Part shown: piece after piece, positions 53,351 to 61,917 of the stretch | How the letters are laid out: each line of letters opens with the position of its first letter | How positions within the stretch are numbered: the stretch's first letter is position 1 | Source: Bacillus paralicheniformis | GTDB lineage: Bacteria; Bacillota; Bacilli; Bacillales; Bacillaceae | Assembly: GCF_001042485.2 (NCBI RefSeq) | Contig: NZ_LBMN02000004.1 | Coordinates: 434,001-498,000, forward strand | Direction of reading: 5' to 3' | Length of the DNA stretch: 64,000 nt | Notes under the pieces: generated by a model | What the model saw: only the letters and a program-made list of their open reading frames with translations | The model's database searches: none | What the model was told of the DNA's origin: nothing | Position numbers and translations under genes: made by a program

Positions 53351-53575
53351 ATGACAAATCCTTTTGAAAATGAACAGGGCACATATGTTGTTTTAATGAA
53401 TGAGGAAGGCCACTATTCACTCTGGCCCGCCTTTGTTCATATTCCGGCAGGGTGGGAGATTGTCTGCGGGGAAACGAGCCGCAGCGCCTGCATCGACTAT
53501 ATCAGCTCGAATTGGACCGATCTCTCGCCGAACAGCTTGAAGCCGGCTGCAGAAGTTCAAGGCGGTCAGCAATGA
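53351..53575 (+). CDS. MbtH-like protein
   Basis: Small NRPS helper of 74 residues that binds and supports adenylation domains. The family signature is clear: NEEGHYSLWPAFVHIPAGW at residues 17-35, with the conserved tryptophans, and a second WTDL segment. It starts 2 bp after dhbF, so DhbF is its partner. Confidence 0.92.
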   Translation: MTNPFENEQGTYVVLMNEEGHYSLWPAFVHIPAGWEIVCGETSRSACIDYISSNWTDLSPNSLKPAAEVQGGQQ

Positions 53576-55005
53576 AGAGAAGGCCGTTCAATCAAAGGAC
53601 GGTTGTCAGCATTGTATATGTAACGGCCATGTTTATGGCTGCAATGGATGCGAGTGTCATTAACATGGCATTGCCCGCCATCATGAACGAATTTCAAACT
53701 TTGCCGTCTGCTGCAGGCACAATTAACATCGGATACTTAGTCAGCTTGGCGGTCTTTCTTCCCGCAGCCGGCTGGTTTGGAGACCGCTTTGGGACAAAGC
53801 GTGTTTTCCTTGCCGCGCTTTCCATATTTACGGCTGCATCCGCATTATGCGGAATCGCTGACAATCTGGCGGCATTAAACGTATTTCGCGTGATCCAGGG
53901 AGCCGGCGGCGGATTGATCACACCAGTGGGAATGGCAATCTTGTTCAGGACGTTTCCTCCGCACGAACGGGCTGAAATTTCGAGAGTTCTCGTCCTTCCG
54001 ATTGCGGTCGCGCCTGCGGTTGGGCCGATCATCAGCGGGTTTCTGACGGATCAGCTGTCATGGCGCTGGATTTTTTACATTAATATTCCGATCGGTATGA
54101 TCATTCTGCTGTTTGGCCTGTTATATCTTCATGAACATATGGAGCCGAAAGCGGGGAGATTTGATTGGCTAGGATTTCTTTTGGCTGGGCCGGGAATGGC
54201 GTTGTCAGTTTTTGCACTCAGCCAGGGGCCTGTGCAGGGCTTCGGCTCTCCGAATGTGCTTGTTTCAGGAACCGAGGGAGTGATTCTCCTCGCCATTCTC
54301 GTTTTTGTCGAGCTGAAGGCTGAGCATCCGCTGATTGAACTGCGCTTATTGAAGGACCGGGTTTTTGGAATGATGAGCGTCATTTCGCTTTTGACAGCAG
54401 GCGGACTCCTTGGCATGCTCTATATATTTCCGCTGTTGTGCCAGGAAGCACTCGGCTATTCTGCGACCGATACCGCTTTGATCACGTTTCCCGAAGCATT
54501 AGGCTTGATGCTGGCCTCCCAGCTGATGCCGAGGTCGTTAGATAAGCTCGGGCCGAGGCGGGTAATTTCCGTTGCGCTTTTAGGCGCCGCTGTATTGTTT
54601 GGGCTGCTGAGCCTGACCGGATACGGGTCAAATCTGTGGCTTCTCAGGCTGCTGCTGTTTTCGGCGGGCTTTTTTCTGGGGCATGCGGTTGGCGCGGCGC
54701 AGGTTGTTTGTTTTGCCAACATTTCATCTTCATCAATGGGTCGGGCAACGACGCTGTTTAATGTGCAAAACCGGCTCGGATCTGCTTTTGGAGTTGCCGT
54801 CATGTCGTGCGTCCTTGCCGTGCTCAGTCAGCCTGGCGCAGGGATAGAGCCCGATTTATCAGCTTACCGGACCGCTTTGCTCGGTGCAGCCGGCTTCCTC
54901 ATGGCAGCATTTTTCATCGCACTCAAGCTCAAGGACGCTGACACTGAACGTCAAATGGACAAGCATGCTTCAGTTTCCAAAGGTGCGGCGGCTTCCGGTA
55001 AGTAA
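53572..55005 (+). CDS. DHA2-type MFS transporter, probable siderophore exporter
   Basis: Major facilitator of 477 residues with 13-14 hydrophobic helices typical of the DHA2 drug:H+ antiporters. The motif MDASVINMALPAI is near residue 24, and AGWFGDRFGTKRVFL (motif A) near residue 62. The ATG overlaps the MbtH stop as ATGA and follows GGCGGTC. Position at the end of the dhb operon suggests bacillibactin export, the job of YmfE in B. subtilis; this is inference from context only. Confidence 0.82.
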   Translation: MKRRPFNQRTVVSIVYVTAMFMAAMDASVINMALPAIMNEFQTLPSAAGTINIGYLVSLAVFLPAAGWFGDRFGTKRVFLAALSIFTAASALCGIADNLAALNVFRVIQGAGGGLITPVGMAILFRTFPPHERAEISRVLVLPIAVAPAVGPIISGFLTDQLSWRWIFYINIPIGMIILLFGLLYLHEHMEPKAGRFDWLGFLLAGPGMALSVFALSQGPVQGFGSPNVLVSGTEGVILLAILVFVELKAEHPLIELRLLKDRVFGMMSVISLLTAGGLLGMLYIFPLLCQEALGYSATDTALITFPEALGLMLASQLMPRSLDKLGPRRVISVALLGAAVLFGLLSLTGYGSNLWLLRLLLFSAGFFLGHAVGAAQVVCFANISSSSMGRATTLFNVQNRLGSAFGVAVMSCVLAVLSQPGAGIEPDLSAYRTALLGAAGFLMAAFFIALKLKDADTERQMDKHASVSKGAAASGK

Positions 55006-55010
55006 AACAA

Positions 55011-55041
55011 AAATCCTCCCGTTTCCGGGAGGATTTTTTTA
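55011..55041. terminator. dhb operon terminator (bidirectional)
   Basis: AAATCCTCCCG (55011-55021) pairs perfectly with CGGGAGGATTT (55026-55036) with flanking A and T runs, between converging genes. Confidence 0.95.
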
Positions 55042-55057
55042 CCGCATGAATGGCGCG

Positions 55058-56524
55058 CTATAAAATCGGCGACAGCAGGATCGAAATGGCTTCTTTGAAG
55101 CGGATCGATTTGCTTCTGTTTAAATATTCCTCATAGGTCAGCTCCCTTGAGACTTGCAGATCTTTTTCAAATGATAGGACAAGGCTTCTCGAAATTTCCT
55201 CATCGTATAAAAAAGCATTCACTTCAAAATTGAGCTTGAAGCTGCGCATATCAATATTTGCCGTGCCGACTGATGAAATTTCTTCATCTACAACGATTGT
55301 TTTCGCATGGATAAATCCGTTGTCGTAAATAAATACGGAAGCGCCGGCTTTTAAAAGTTCGCCGATGTAAGAATAGGTAGCCCAGTACACAAAAGGATGG
55401 TCGGGTTTGTTAGGAATCATGATTCTCACGTCAACGCCGGACAGACAAGCAATTCTGAGGGCATCGAGCAGGCTTGCGTCCGGAATAAAATAAGGCGTCT
55501 GTATAAGAATCGACCGCTTTGCCGTTGATATCATTTTAATATAGCCGTTTTTAATCTGCTCCCATTCTGAATCGGGGCCGCTGGTGACGATTTGCATGCC
55601 GATGTTTCCGTTGGAATCGATGTCAGGAAAGTGGTTTGGCATATATGTAATATCGTGATGGTGCGAGGCCTGATTCCAATCCAGGATAAAACGCGTTTGA
55701 ATCGAATGGACTGCCGTTCCTTTGATTCTGAGATGCGTGTCCCGCCAATAGCCAAAAGCTGGATTTAGACCGAGGTATTCGTCCCCTACATTAAATCCTC
55801 CGACATAGCCGATGACGCCGTCGATGATGACGAGCTTGCGGTGGTTGCGGTAATTCATGCGCAAATTGATAAATTTAAAACGCGACGGGAAAAAAACTTC
55901 GACAAATCCTCCCGCCTTTTTCAGCTCTTTGAAAAAGCTTTTCCTGAGGCTTCTTGATCCCAATTCATCATACAAAACGCGGACTTCAACGCCTTCTTTT
56001 GCTTTTTTGATCAGCGCGTCCCGCAGCTTTTTTCCGATCTCATCGCCTTTATAAATATAATATTGAAGATGTATATGGTCTTTGGCGTTTTCAATGTCGC
56101 GAAGCAGTCTGTCGAATTTCTGGCGTCCGTCCGTTAACAGCTCGACCGCATTGTCTTCCGTGAAAACGGCGTGGTTATTCAGAATGTGCATATAAATCAA
56201 GTCTTTGCTGTCCGCCGTCGCTTTATTGCGAAATTCAAACTCGCGGTTTTTCAGCTTGGTCAGCTGCTGTTCCAATATTTTTTCCATCCCGATCCTCTTT
56301 CGGTCTTCCCATTGAAAAAGGTGATTCCTGCTCAAATTGTGGCCGAAGAGCAAATAGAGGATAAAGCCAAGAACGGGAATAAAGAAGAGTACCAAGAGCC
56401 AGGCCCAGGAGGAGCTTGCATCCCGGCGTTCCCTAAAGATCACAACGATTGCCAATAGCGTGTTTAAAACTAATATAAAGCCGAGAAATATCGATGTGAT
56501 GCTTATATTTTTAATAATATCCAT
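55058..56524 (-). CDS. ywnE: Cardiolipin synthase (YwnE/ClsA)
   Basis: Phospholipase-D-superfamily enzyme condensing phosphatidylglycerol to cardiolipin, 488 residues. Two N-terminal membrane helices (about 5-30 and 38-60) with SSWAWLLVLFFIPVLG, then two HKD motifs: NYRNHRKLVIIDG near residue 225 and GFIHAKTIVVDE near residue 400. The ATG at 56524 follows GTGAGGTT; a GTG four codons upstream overlaps that site. Position next to ywnF matches B. subtilis. Confidence 0.93.
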   Translation of the reverse strand: MDIIKNISITSIFLGFILVLNTLLAIVVIFRERRDASSSWAWLLVLFFIPVLGFILYLLFGHNLSRNHLFQWEDRKRIGMEKILEQQLTKLKNREFEFRNKATADSKDLIYMHILNNHAVFTEDNAVELLTDGRQKFDRLLRDIENAKDHIHLQYYIYKGDEIGKKLRDALIKKAKEGVEVRVLYDELGSRSLRKSFFKELKKAGGFVEVFFPSRFKFINLRMNYRNHRKLVIIDGVIGYVGGFNVGDEYLGLNPAFGYWRDTHLRIKGTAVHSIQTRFILDWNQASHHHDITYMPNHFPDIDSNGNIGMQIVTSGPDSEWEQIKNGYIKMISTAKRSILIQTPYFIPDASLLDALRIACLSGVDVRIMIPNKPDHPFVYWATYSYIGELLKAGASVFIYDNGFIHAKTIVVDEEISSVGTANIDMRSFKLNFEVNAFLYDEEISRSLVLSFEKDLQVSRELTYEEYLNRSKSIRFKEAISILLSPIL

Positions 56525-56753
56525 ATTGAACCTCACAAGACGGATTTGTTTTTATACATTCCATTTATAACAGTTACTCCCCTTTCAAGCAACTATCTCA
56601 TGTTATACGGGGCGGGGGACGGAAAGTTCCTAATAAAAAGGGGAAAGGCAAAAAACTGTAAAACATGTTGGATCTAAGTTACGATATACATATAAAAAGC
56701 GTGATTTAATCAGCGAAACAACGCCTCTTTAACCAAATCGGGAGGGATTGATT

Positions 56754-57197
56754 ATGGATATGGAACGTTTCCATCAAATGCCGGCTTTTATGAAAGAAGA
56801 AATGGATAACCTCAAGCATGTGGCGGCGCCGTTCTTAAAGAAAAGGCTGATATTTCTTTTTATCGCGATTCCGCTGCTTGTTGCTTCATTGGTTTATCTT
56901 TCTTCTTTTTGGGGGCAGGCATCCTATGGAACCGATTCAATGATAAAAATCGGCTGCGCTGCCGCAGCAGCAGCTTTCGGCATGGCACTGTTCAGAGAGT
57001 CGTCTTACCAAAAAAGAAATGTTCAGCAATCGGTGATGAAATATATATTGGAACGGATGCAAACAAGCGAAGTGCTTTCCGATGAACGGAAAAGCCGCTA
57101 CGTTCAGGCGGTCAAAGAAGAGCCGTTTACTGTGATGAGAAGCTTTTTGGAATTTTTAAATGAAGAAGAGATCAGAAGGCGCAGGCTGGCTGAATGA
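56754..57197 (+). CDS. ywnF: YwnF family membrane protein
   Basis: Protein of 147 residues with two central membrane helices (about 32-52 and 60-80) and a charged C-terminal helix ending RRRRLAE. It resembles DUF5392/YwnF and sits divergent from cardiolipin synthase as in B. subtilis. ATG at 56754 after GGGAGGG. Function unknown. Confidence 0.78.
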   Translation: MDMERFHQMPAFMKEEMDNLKHVAAPFLKKRLIFLFIAIPLLVASLVYLSSFWGQASYGTDSMIKIGCAAAAAAFGMALFRESSYQKRNVQQSVMKYILERMQTSEVLSDERKSRYVQAVKEEPFTVMRSFLEFLNEEEIRRRRLAE

Positions 57198-57202
57198 TGA
57201 AA

Positions 57203-57234
57203 GAAAAAAAGAGCTGCATGACAGCTCTTTTTTT
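57203..57234. terminator. Bidirectional terminator ywnF/ywnH
   Basis: AAAAAAAGAGCTG and CAGCTCTTTTTTT flank a 5-nt loop centred near 57219, with A and T tracts serving both strands. Confidence 0.92.
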
Positions 57235-57247
57235 CGTGCCATGATGA

Positions 57248-57745
57248 TCAGGCTTCATTCAATTCTTTTCCTAATATTTTTAAATCGTACCGTATTCGAT
57301 CCATCTCGGCGATTCCGGGAAAGTGTCCCCACTCGGTAAAGCCGTATTTTTTGAAAAGCTTGATGCTCGGTTCGTTGTGGGCAAAAATAAACGCCATTAA
57401 AGAACGGATTCCAAGCTTTGGCGCAGCTTCAAGCGCTTTTTCAAGCACCGCTGAACCCGCCCCTTTGCCGCGGTGGTCTTCATGAAGGTAAATGCTGACT
57501 TCGGCGGTTTTGTTATAGGCGGGCCTACCGTAAAATGATTCGAAGCTGATCCAGCCGGCGATATCCCCTTGTTCATTTTCCACAATATAAAGAGGCCTTG
57601 CCTCGGTATGGTTCAAAAACCAGTTCAGCCTTTCTTCAGGTGTGACGGGTTCTGTATCTGCCGTAACCATTCGCGACGCAATGGTGGAGTTGTAAATATC
57701 GACTACTGCGGGAAGGTCTTCCCGATTGGCGATCCGTAGTTTCAT
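57248..57745 (-). CDS. ywnH: Phosphinothricin-type N-acetyltransferase YwnH
   Basis: GNAT enzyme of 165 residues. Motif ASRMVTADTEPVTPEER is near residue 24, the acetyl-CoA loop HRGKGAGSAVLEKAL near residue 95, and NEPSIKLFKKYGF near residue 128. These match the PAT/Bar group. The ATG at 57745 has AAAGGA 8 nt upstream; the longer N-terminus from 57802 lacks support. Natural substrate not known. Confidence 0.85.
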   Translation of the reverse strand: MKLRIANREDLPAVVDIYNSTIASRMVTADTEPVTPEERLNWFLNHTEARPLYIVENEQGDIAGWISFESFYGRPAYNKTAEVSIYLHEDHRGKGAGSAVLEKALEAAPKLGIRSLMAFIFAHNEPSIKLFKKYGFTEWGHFPGIAEMDRIRYDLKILGKELNEA

Positions 57746-57890
57746 TCTCTCTGTCCTTTCTTCATATGTTATATCTTCGGCGTTTTTCCCGTTATCATGC
57801 ACATTGGTGAAATTTCAGGTTTTAGGGCGGTTTTTACATAAAAACGAAGCAGCCGGTGCAGACTAACTTGAAAAAAAGTTTTTTGTAAAT

Positions 57891-57920
57891 GTATATATTT
57901 TCTGAAAAGTGTTCAGAATG
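57891..57920 (+). promoter_or_regulatory. Sigma-F-type promoter of spoIIQ
   Basis: GTATA (57891-57895), 15-bp spacer, GTTCAGAATG (57911-57920), matching GYWTA-N15-GGnnAnAnTR except the second G. It has the same geometry and the same mismatch position as the spoIIR promoter. spoIIQ is a classic sigma-F gene. Confidence 0.75.
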
Positions 57921-57938
57921 TTGCTGAGGTGATGAGTA

Positions 57939-58814
57939 ATGAAAGAGGAAGAAAAGAATCGTACTTCCAAAATCACAAAGCTGCAACAGTTTTTTCGTAA
58001 ACGCTGGGTATTTCCGGCCATCTATTTGACAAGTGCCGTCGTTGTATTAACCGCCGTTCTTTGGTATCAATCGGCTTCTAACAACGATGTAAAAGATCAG
58101 CTTGCTGACGATGGTAAGAAATCAGCCTATGATAACCGGGATGACGCGGTAGAAGTAGGCAAACCAGTCGAAAATGTCGCAATGCCGGTTGCTGATTCTG
58201 AAAATGTTTCTGTCGTTAAAAAGTTCTTTGAAACTGACGCAACTAAAGAAGAGAAAGAAGCAGCACTTGTAAACTATAATAACACGTACAGCATGAGCAA
58301 AGGTATCGACTTGGCTGAGAAAGACGGAAAAACATTCGATGTTTCCGCATCTCTCAGCGGTACGGTCATCAAAGCTGCAAAAGACCCTGTACTGGGCTAC
58401 GTTGTTGAAGTTGAACATGAAAATGGTTTATCAACTGTGTATCAGTCTCTTTCTGAAGTAAGCGTCAAACAAGGTGACAAGATTGAACAAAATCAAGTCA
58501 TCGGAAAAGCAGGCAAAAACCTTTACAATGAAGAAGGCGGAAACCATGTGCATTTTGAAATCCGCAAAGACGGTGTTGCGCTAAACCCGTTGAACTTCAT
58601 GGACAAGCCGGTCTCCAGCATCGAAAAAGCGGTGGAGGAACAAGCGGCTGAAATGAAGGAACCTGCTCAGCCTTCTGTTGAAGAAAAGTCAAAAACAGAA
58701 GACAAAGCGAAAGATCAAACAGGTGGAAAAGACGACAAAACCAAACGGGAAGATTCGTCTGAAGGGTCAGAAAATCAAGACGGAACCCAGTCTGACGATT
58801 CAAGCCAGTCATAA
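57939..58814 (+). CDS. spoIIQ: Stage II sporulation protein Q
   Basis: Forespore membrane protein that pairs with SpoIIIAH across the intermembrane space during engulfment. It has 291 residues: cytoplasmic N-terminus, one membrane helix (about 24-45), then a LytM/peptidase-M23 fold (about 125-230). SKGID replaces the zinc-binding HxxxD, while the HVHFE motif is kept, so the site is degenerate as known for SpoIIQ. The C-terminal 60 residues are a charged, low-complexity tail. ATG 57939 follows GAGGTGATG. Confidence 0.93.
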   Translation: MKEEEKNRTSKITKLQQFFRKRWVFPAIYLTSAVVVLTAVLWYQSASNNDVKDQLADDGKKSAYDNRDDAVEVGKPVENVAMPVADSENVSVVKKFFETDATKEEKEAALVNYNNTYSMSKGIDLAEKDGKTFDVSASLSGTVIKAAKDPVLGYVVEVEHENGLSTVYQSLSEVSVKQGDKIEQNQVIGKAGKNLYNEEGGNHVHFEIRKDGVALNPLNFMDKPVSSIEKAVEEQAAEMKEPAQPSVEEKSKTEDKAKDQTGGKDDKTKREDSSEGSENQDGTQSDDSSQS

Positions 58815-58831
58815 GGCACGCTTCCCTCAGA

Positions 58832-58862
58832 GCGCCTATCAAATACGATAGGCGCCTTTTTT
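58832..58862 (+). terminator. spoIIQ terminator
   Basis: GCGCCTATC (58832-58840) pairs with GATAGGCGC (58847-58855), followed by CTTTTTT. Confidence 0.92.
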
Positions 58863-58949
58863 GTTACAATCATAAAAAACCCGTATCAAATTTGCAGAGC
58901 CAGCCGTTTATTAAGTAAGAGGCCTCTTTTAAGGAGTGTGAATGCATTC

Positions 58950-59555
58950 ATGAATGAGCTAGAACAGCAAGCGCTGATGAAGTATTGCATGAGAATGACA
59001 GGTGATAAATGGGATGCCGAGGATTTAGTCCAGGATACCATCCTGAAGTTAATCGAAATCAATCGAACAGACGCCTCACATGCTTATCAAAAGACGGTGG
59101 CAAAGCATAAATGGATTGACCTGCTCAGAAAAAGGAAACGCGAAATCTTTCTGTCTGAAGACAATCTGGAAGACGGGAGGGCAGAGCGCATGAAGGCGGC
59201 CGATGACTTCGAGCACCTGCTGAAACAGCTTTCCGGTATTTTAACGCCGAAGCAATTAACGATTTTTCTGCTCAAAGATGTGTTTTCCTTTCAGCTGCAC
59301 GAAATCGCCGAGTCGCTCGGTAAGCCCGAATCATCCGTCAAATCGCTTTTATTCAGATCGCGTCAGCGATTAAAAAGGCTTTCTCCGGATGTTCTGCAAA
59401 GGGAAGCGGCGGACCGGGATGACGAACACATTGACCTGCTTGTTCGGGCGATATTGTATCACAACCCCGATGCTCTGCTCGAATTTGCCAAACAGACATG
59501 GCTTTTCGGCGCTTCACAGCCGTCCTGCATCAGCATGATGAGGTGTGCTGCCTAG
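58950..59555 (+). CDS. ECF-like sigma-70 family factor
   Basis: Protein of 201 residues with sigma region 2 at about 5-75 ([16 protein letters not shown]) and region 4 at about 95-150 ([27 protein letters not shown], then [14 protein letters not shown]). About 50 extra C-terminal residues ([21 protein letters not shown]) are not a full SnoaL domain. The ATG at 58950 lies 13 nt from AAGGAG. No anti-sigma gene is adjacent. Its stop codon is embedded in the ribosome-binding site of the following clpP paralogue, so the two are probably cotranslated. I do not recognise a B. subtilis counterpart at this position. Confidence 0.78.
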   Translation: MNELEQQALMKYCMRMTGDKWDAEDLVQDTILKLIEINRTDASHAYQKTVAKHKWIDLLRKRKREIFLSEDNLEDGRAERMKAADDFEHLLKQLSGILTPKQLTIFLLKDVFSFQLHEIAESLGKPESSVKSLLFRSRQRLKRLSPDVLQREAADRDDEHIDLLVRAILYHNPDALLEFAKQTWLFGASQPSCISMMRCAA

Positions 59556-59568
59556 GAGGAAAAAGGCT

Positions 59569-60141
59569 ATGAACACCATACCTTACGTCATTGAGAAAAC
59601 GGCTGCCGGTGAAAGATCGTACGATATTTTTTCCAGACTTTTAAAAGACCGGATCATTATGATCGGCTCTGAATTCAACGATGACCTCGCCAATCGGGTC
59701 ACCGCCCAGTTGCTGTTTTTGTCAGCCGAAGACAATGAAAAAGACATTTCGATCTATATCAACAGCCCGGGCGGATCAACTTCCGCGGGATATGCGATTT
59801 TAGATACGATGGACTATGTGAAGCCGGATGTCCGCACGATCTGTGTCGGAATGGCAGCTTCCATGGGAGCGATTCTCCTCGCCGGCGGAACAAAAGGCAA
59901 ACGGTATGCGCTCAAAAACAGCGAAATCATGATCCATCAGCCGCTCGGCGGCGTCAAAGGACAGGCGACAGACATGGAGATTTCAGCGAAGCGGATCATC
60001 AAACTGAGGGAAAAAATCGAGCACTTCTTTCACGAACGAACGGGCCAGCCCATTGAAAGACTAAAAGCCGACATGGAACGCGATTACTTTATGGATGCGG
60101 ACGAAGCGAAGGCATACGGTGTGATTGACGCCGTTTTATAA
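59569..60141 (+). CDS. ClpP paralogue
   Basis: Serine protease of the ClpP family, 190 residues. Ser is in GMAASMGA near residue 97, His in IMIHQPLGG near residue 122, and Asp in [10 protein letters not shown] near residue 171, so the catalytic triad is intact. It ends at IDAVL without the longer C-terminal tail of housekeeping ClpP and differs from it at many positions ([22 protein letters not shown]). The ATG at 59569 follows TAGGAGG. The main clpP is elsewhere in Bacillus, so this is an extra copy paired with a sigma factor. Confidence 0.88.
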   Translation: MNTIPYVIEKTAAGERSYDIFSRLLKDRIIMIGSEFNDDLANRVTAQLLFLSAEDNEKDISIYINSPGGSTSAGYAILDTMDYVKPDVRTICVGMAASMGAILLAGGTKGKRYALKNSEIMIHQPLGGVKGQATDMEISAKRIIKLREKIEHFFHERTGQPIERLKADMERDYFMDADEAKAYGVIDAVL

Positions 60142-60149
60142 CATCAGAA

Positions 60150-60180
60150 AAGCTCCCGGCTTAACTTCAGCCGGGAGCTT
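60150..60180. terminator. Bidirectional terminator clpP paralogue/glnK
   Basis: AAGCTCCCGGCT (60150-60161) and AGCCGGGAGCTT (60169-60180) form a perfect 12-bp stem between converging genes. Confidence 0.9.
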
Positions 60181-60188
60181 CGATCTTT

Positions 60189-60539
60189 TTATAAAGCGTC
60201 AGGACCTTCCTCGCCTGTGCGGATGTTGATGGTGTTTTTAATTTCGTATATGAAGATCTTGCCGTCACCGGGTTCCCCGGTTTTCAGGACGTTTTGCGCC
60301 GTCTCGGCCACCTTTTCGACAGGCACTTTGCTGACGACGATTTCGACTTTTAACCTTTCATATACATTGCTTTCGCGTTTGACCCCGCGGTAAAGCTCTG
60401 TATGCCCTTTTTGCAGGCCGCATCCGTGTACATTGTAAAACGTAATGGACGTTACCCCGATTTTGGCCAGCTCCGTTTTCAGCTTTTCAAAGTTTGTAGG
60501 ACGAGTTACAATTTCCACCTTATACATTTGACCGCTCAT
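60189..60539 (-). CDS. glnK: PII-type nitrogen regulator GlnK
   Basis: PII signalling protein (B. subtilis NrgB), 116 residues. It binds AmtB and, in Bacillus, modulates TnrA. Conserved segments are the T-loop HGCGLQKGHTELYRG (without the classical uridylylated tyrosine context of enterics) and the C-terminal GDGKIFIYEIKNTINIRTGEEG. ATG at 60539 after AGGAG. It lies 18 bp downstream of amtB. Confidence 0.93.
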   Translation of the reverse strand: MSGQMYKVEIVTRPTNFEKLKTELAKIGVTSITFYNVHGCGLQKGHTELYRGVKRESNVYERLKVEIVVSKVPVEKVAETAQNVLKTGEPGDGKIFIYEIKNTINIRTGEEGPDAL

Positions 60540-60557
60540 ACCATCACTCCTGACAAA

Positions 60558-61769
60558 TTAATCTTGATACGCTTTTTCGCCGTGCAGCGTCAGATCGAGG
60601 CCCAATGATTCTTCATCCTCTGAGGCACGGAGTTTAAAGAAAATACTGACTATCTTAATAATAGCGTATGTGACGATTGCGACAAACAAATATGTTGCGG
60701 CAATCGCAATCAGCTGTTTCCAAAGGAGACTGATGTCTCCGTAAAAAAGCCCGTTTGCTCCGTCTGCGTTGACTGATGTCGTCGCGAACAAGCCCGTCGC
60801 GATTCCGCCCCATGTTCCGCCGAGCCCGTGAAGGCCGAAGGCATCGAGCGCATCATCGTAGCCGAATTTTTTCTTCAGCGAAAACACACCCCAGAAACAG
60901 ACGATTCCACCGATGAGCCCGATCCATACGGATGAGAAAGGCGTAACAAAGCCTGCGCCCGGTGTAATCGCGACAAGTCCCGCGATCGCTCCCGAGACGG
61001 CGCCGAGCATCGTCGGCTTTTTATTGATCAGCCATTCTGCCAAAATCCAGCCGATCAGCCCTGCAGCCGCAGCCGTATTCGTGTTGATAAAAGCGGTCAT
61101 GGCGACTTCATCGATCGTCAGGGCGCTTCCGACGTTGAACCCGAACCATCCGAACCAGATCAAAGTCGCCCCGAGCAAAGTCAGAAGGAGGTTGTGAGGG
61201 GCGGTATCGCTGATATTTTTCCGCTTGCCGAGAACAATCGCAACAACCAGGCCGGCTACACCGGAAGAGATGTGAACGACGTTGCCGCCGGCAAAATCGA
61301 TCGCTCCCAGCTCGTCAAGCCAGCCTCCACCCCATACCCAGTGGGCGACCGGCGAGTAAACGAAAACCGCCCAGAGCACCGAAAAAAGAATAAAGGCCGG
61401 AAAGCGCATTCGCTCCGCAAAGCTTCCGGAAATAATCGCAGTCGTCAGTACGGCAAATGTCAATTGGAACATCATATAAAGCGTATGCGGGATCGTCTCC
61501 GAATAATCGGCATTGGGTTCAAATCCGATACCTTGCAGTCCGATCCAATCCAAACCCCCGATCAATGGGTTTCCGGGAGCGAAAGCGAGCGAATAGCCGA
61601 ACAAAATCCATATGATGGAAACGATGGCAATTGAAGATAAGCTGTGCATAACGGTGCTGAGCACATTTTTGCTCCTGACAAGTCCTCCGTAAAATAAAGC
61701 GATGCCCGGCGTCATCAGCCATACGAGCAAAGCGCAAAAGAACATAAATACTGTATCCCCCATCTGCAT
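60558..61769 (-). CDS. amtB: Ammonium transporter AmtB (NrgA)
   Basis: Amt/Rh-family ammonium channel, 403 residues with 11 predicted helices. It shows LMTPGIALFYGGLVRSKN near the N-terminus, the first pore histidine region VAHWVWGGGWL, and HGLGGTWGGIATGLF with the second pore histidine. ATG at 61769 after GGAGG. It forms an operon with glnK, as nrgAB in B. subtilis. I could not find a convincing TnrA box (TGTNAN7TNACA) in the short upstream region. Confidence 0.94.
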   Translation of the reverse strand: MQMGDTVFMFFCALLVWLMTPGIALFYGGLVRSKNVLSTVMHSLSSIAIVSIIWILFGYSLAFAPGNPLIGGLDWIGLQGIGFEPNADYSETIPHTLYMMFQLTFAVLTTAIISGSFAERMRFPAFILFSVLWAVFVYSPVAHWVWGGGWLDELGAIDFAGGNVVHISSGVAGLVVAIVLGKRKNISDTAPHNLLLTLLGATLIWFGWFGFNVGSALTIDEVAMTAFINTNTAAAAGLIGWILAEWLINKKPTMLGAVSGAIAGLVAITPGAGFVTPFSSVWIGLIGGIVCFWGVFSLKKKFGYDDALDAFGLHGLGGTWGGIATGLFATTSVNADGANGLFYGDISLLWKQLIAIAATYLFVAIVTYAIIKIVSIFFKLRASEDEESLGLDLTLHGEKAYQD

Positions 61770-61917
61770 GTTTCATTCCTCCGTAGTCATTTAGATTGAG
61801 AGCAGATCTCTTTTTCTTTCATTATAGTGACAAAAGGGAGATATCATGATGAACATGTCAGATTTCCTTACATGGTTTTTAGGAAGAAAAGCGGACAGGG
61901 AGAGGCTGAAAGGGGGA

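Noticed and set aside
58863..58949. Autoregulatory ECF promoter before the sigma gene
   Set aside because: AACC and CGTT motifs are present but about 22 bp apart, too far for a typical ECF promoter.
61770..61845. TnrA box upstream of amtB
   Set aside because: Only a half-site-like TGACA near 61828 was found; no TGTNA at the right spacing.
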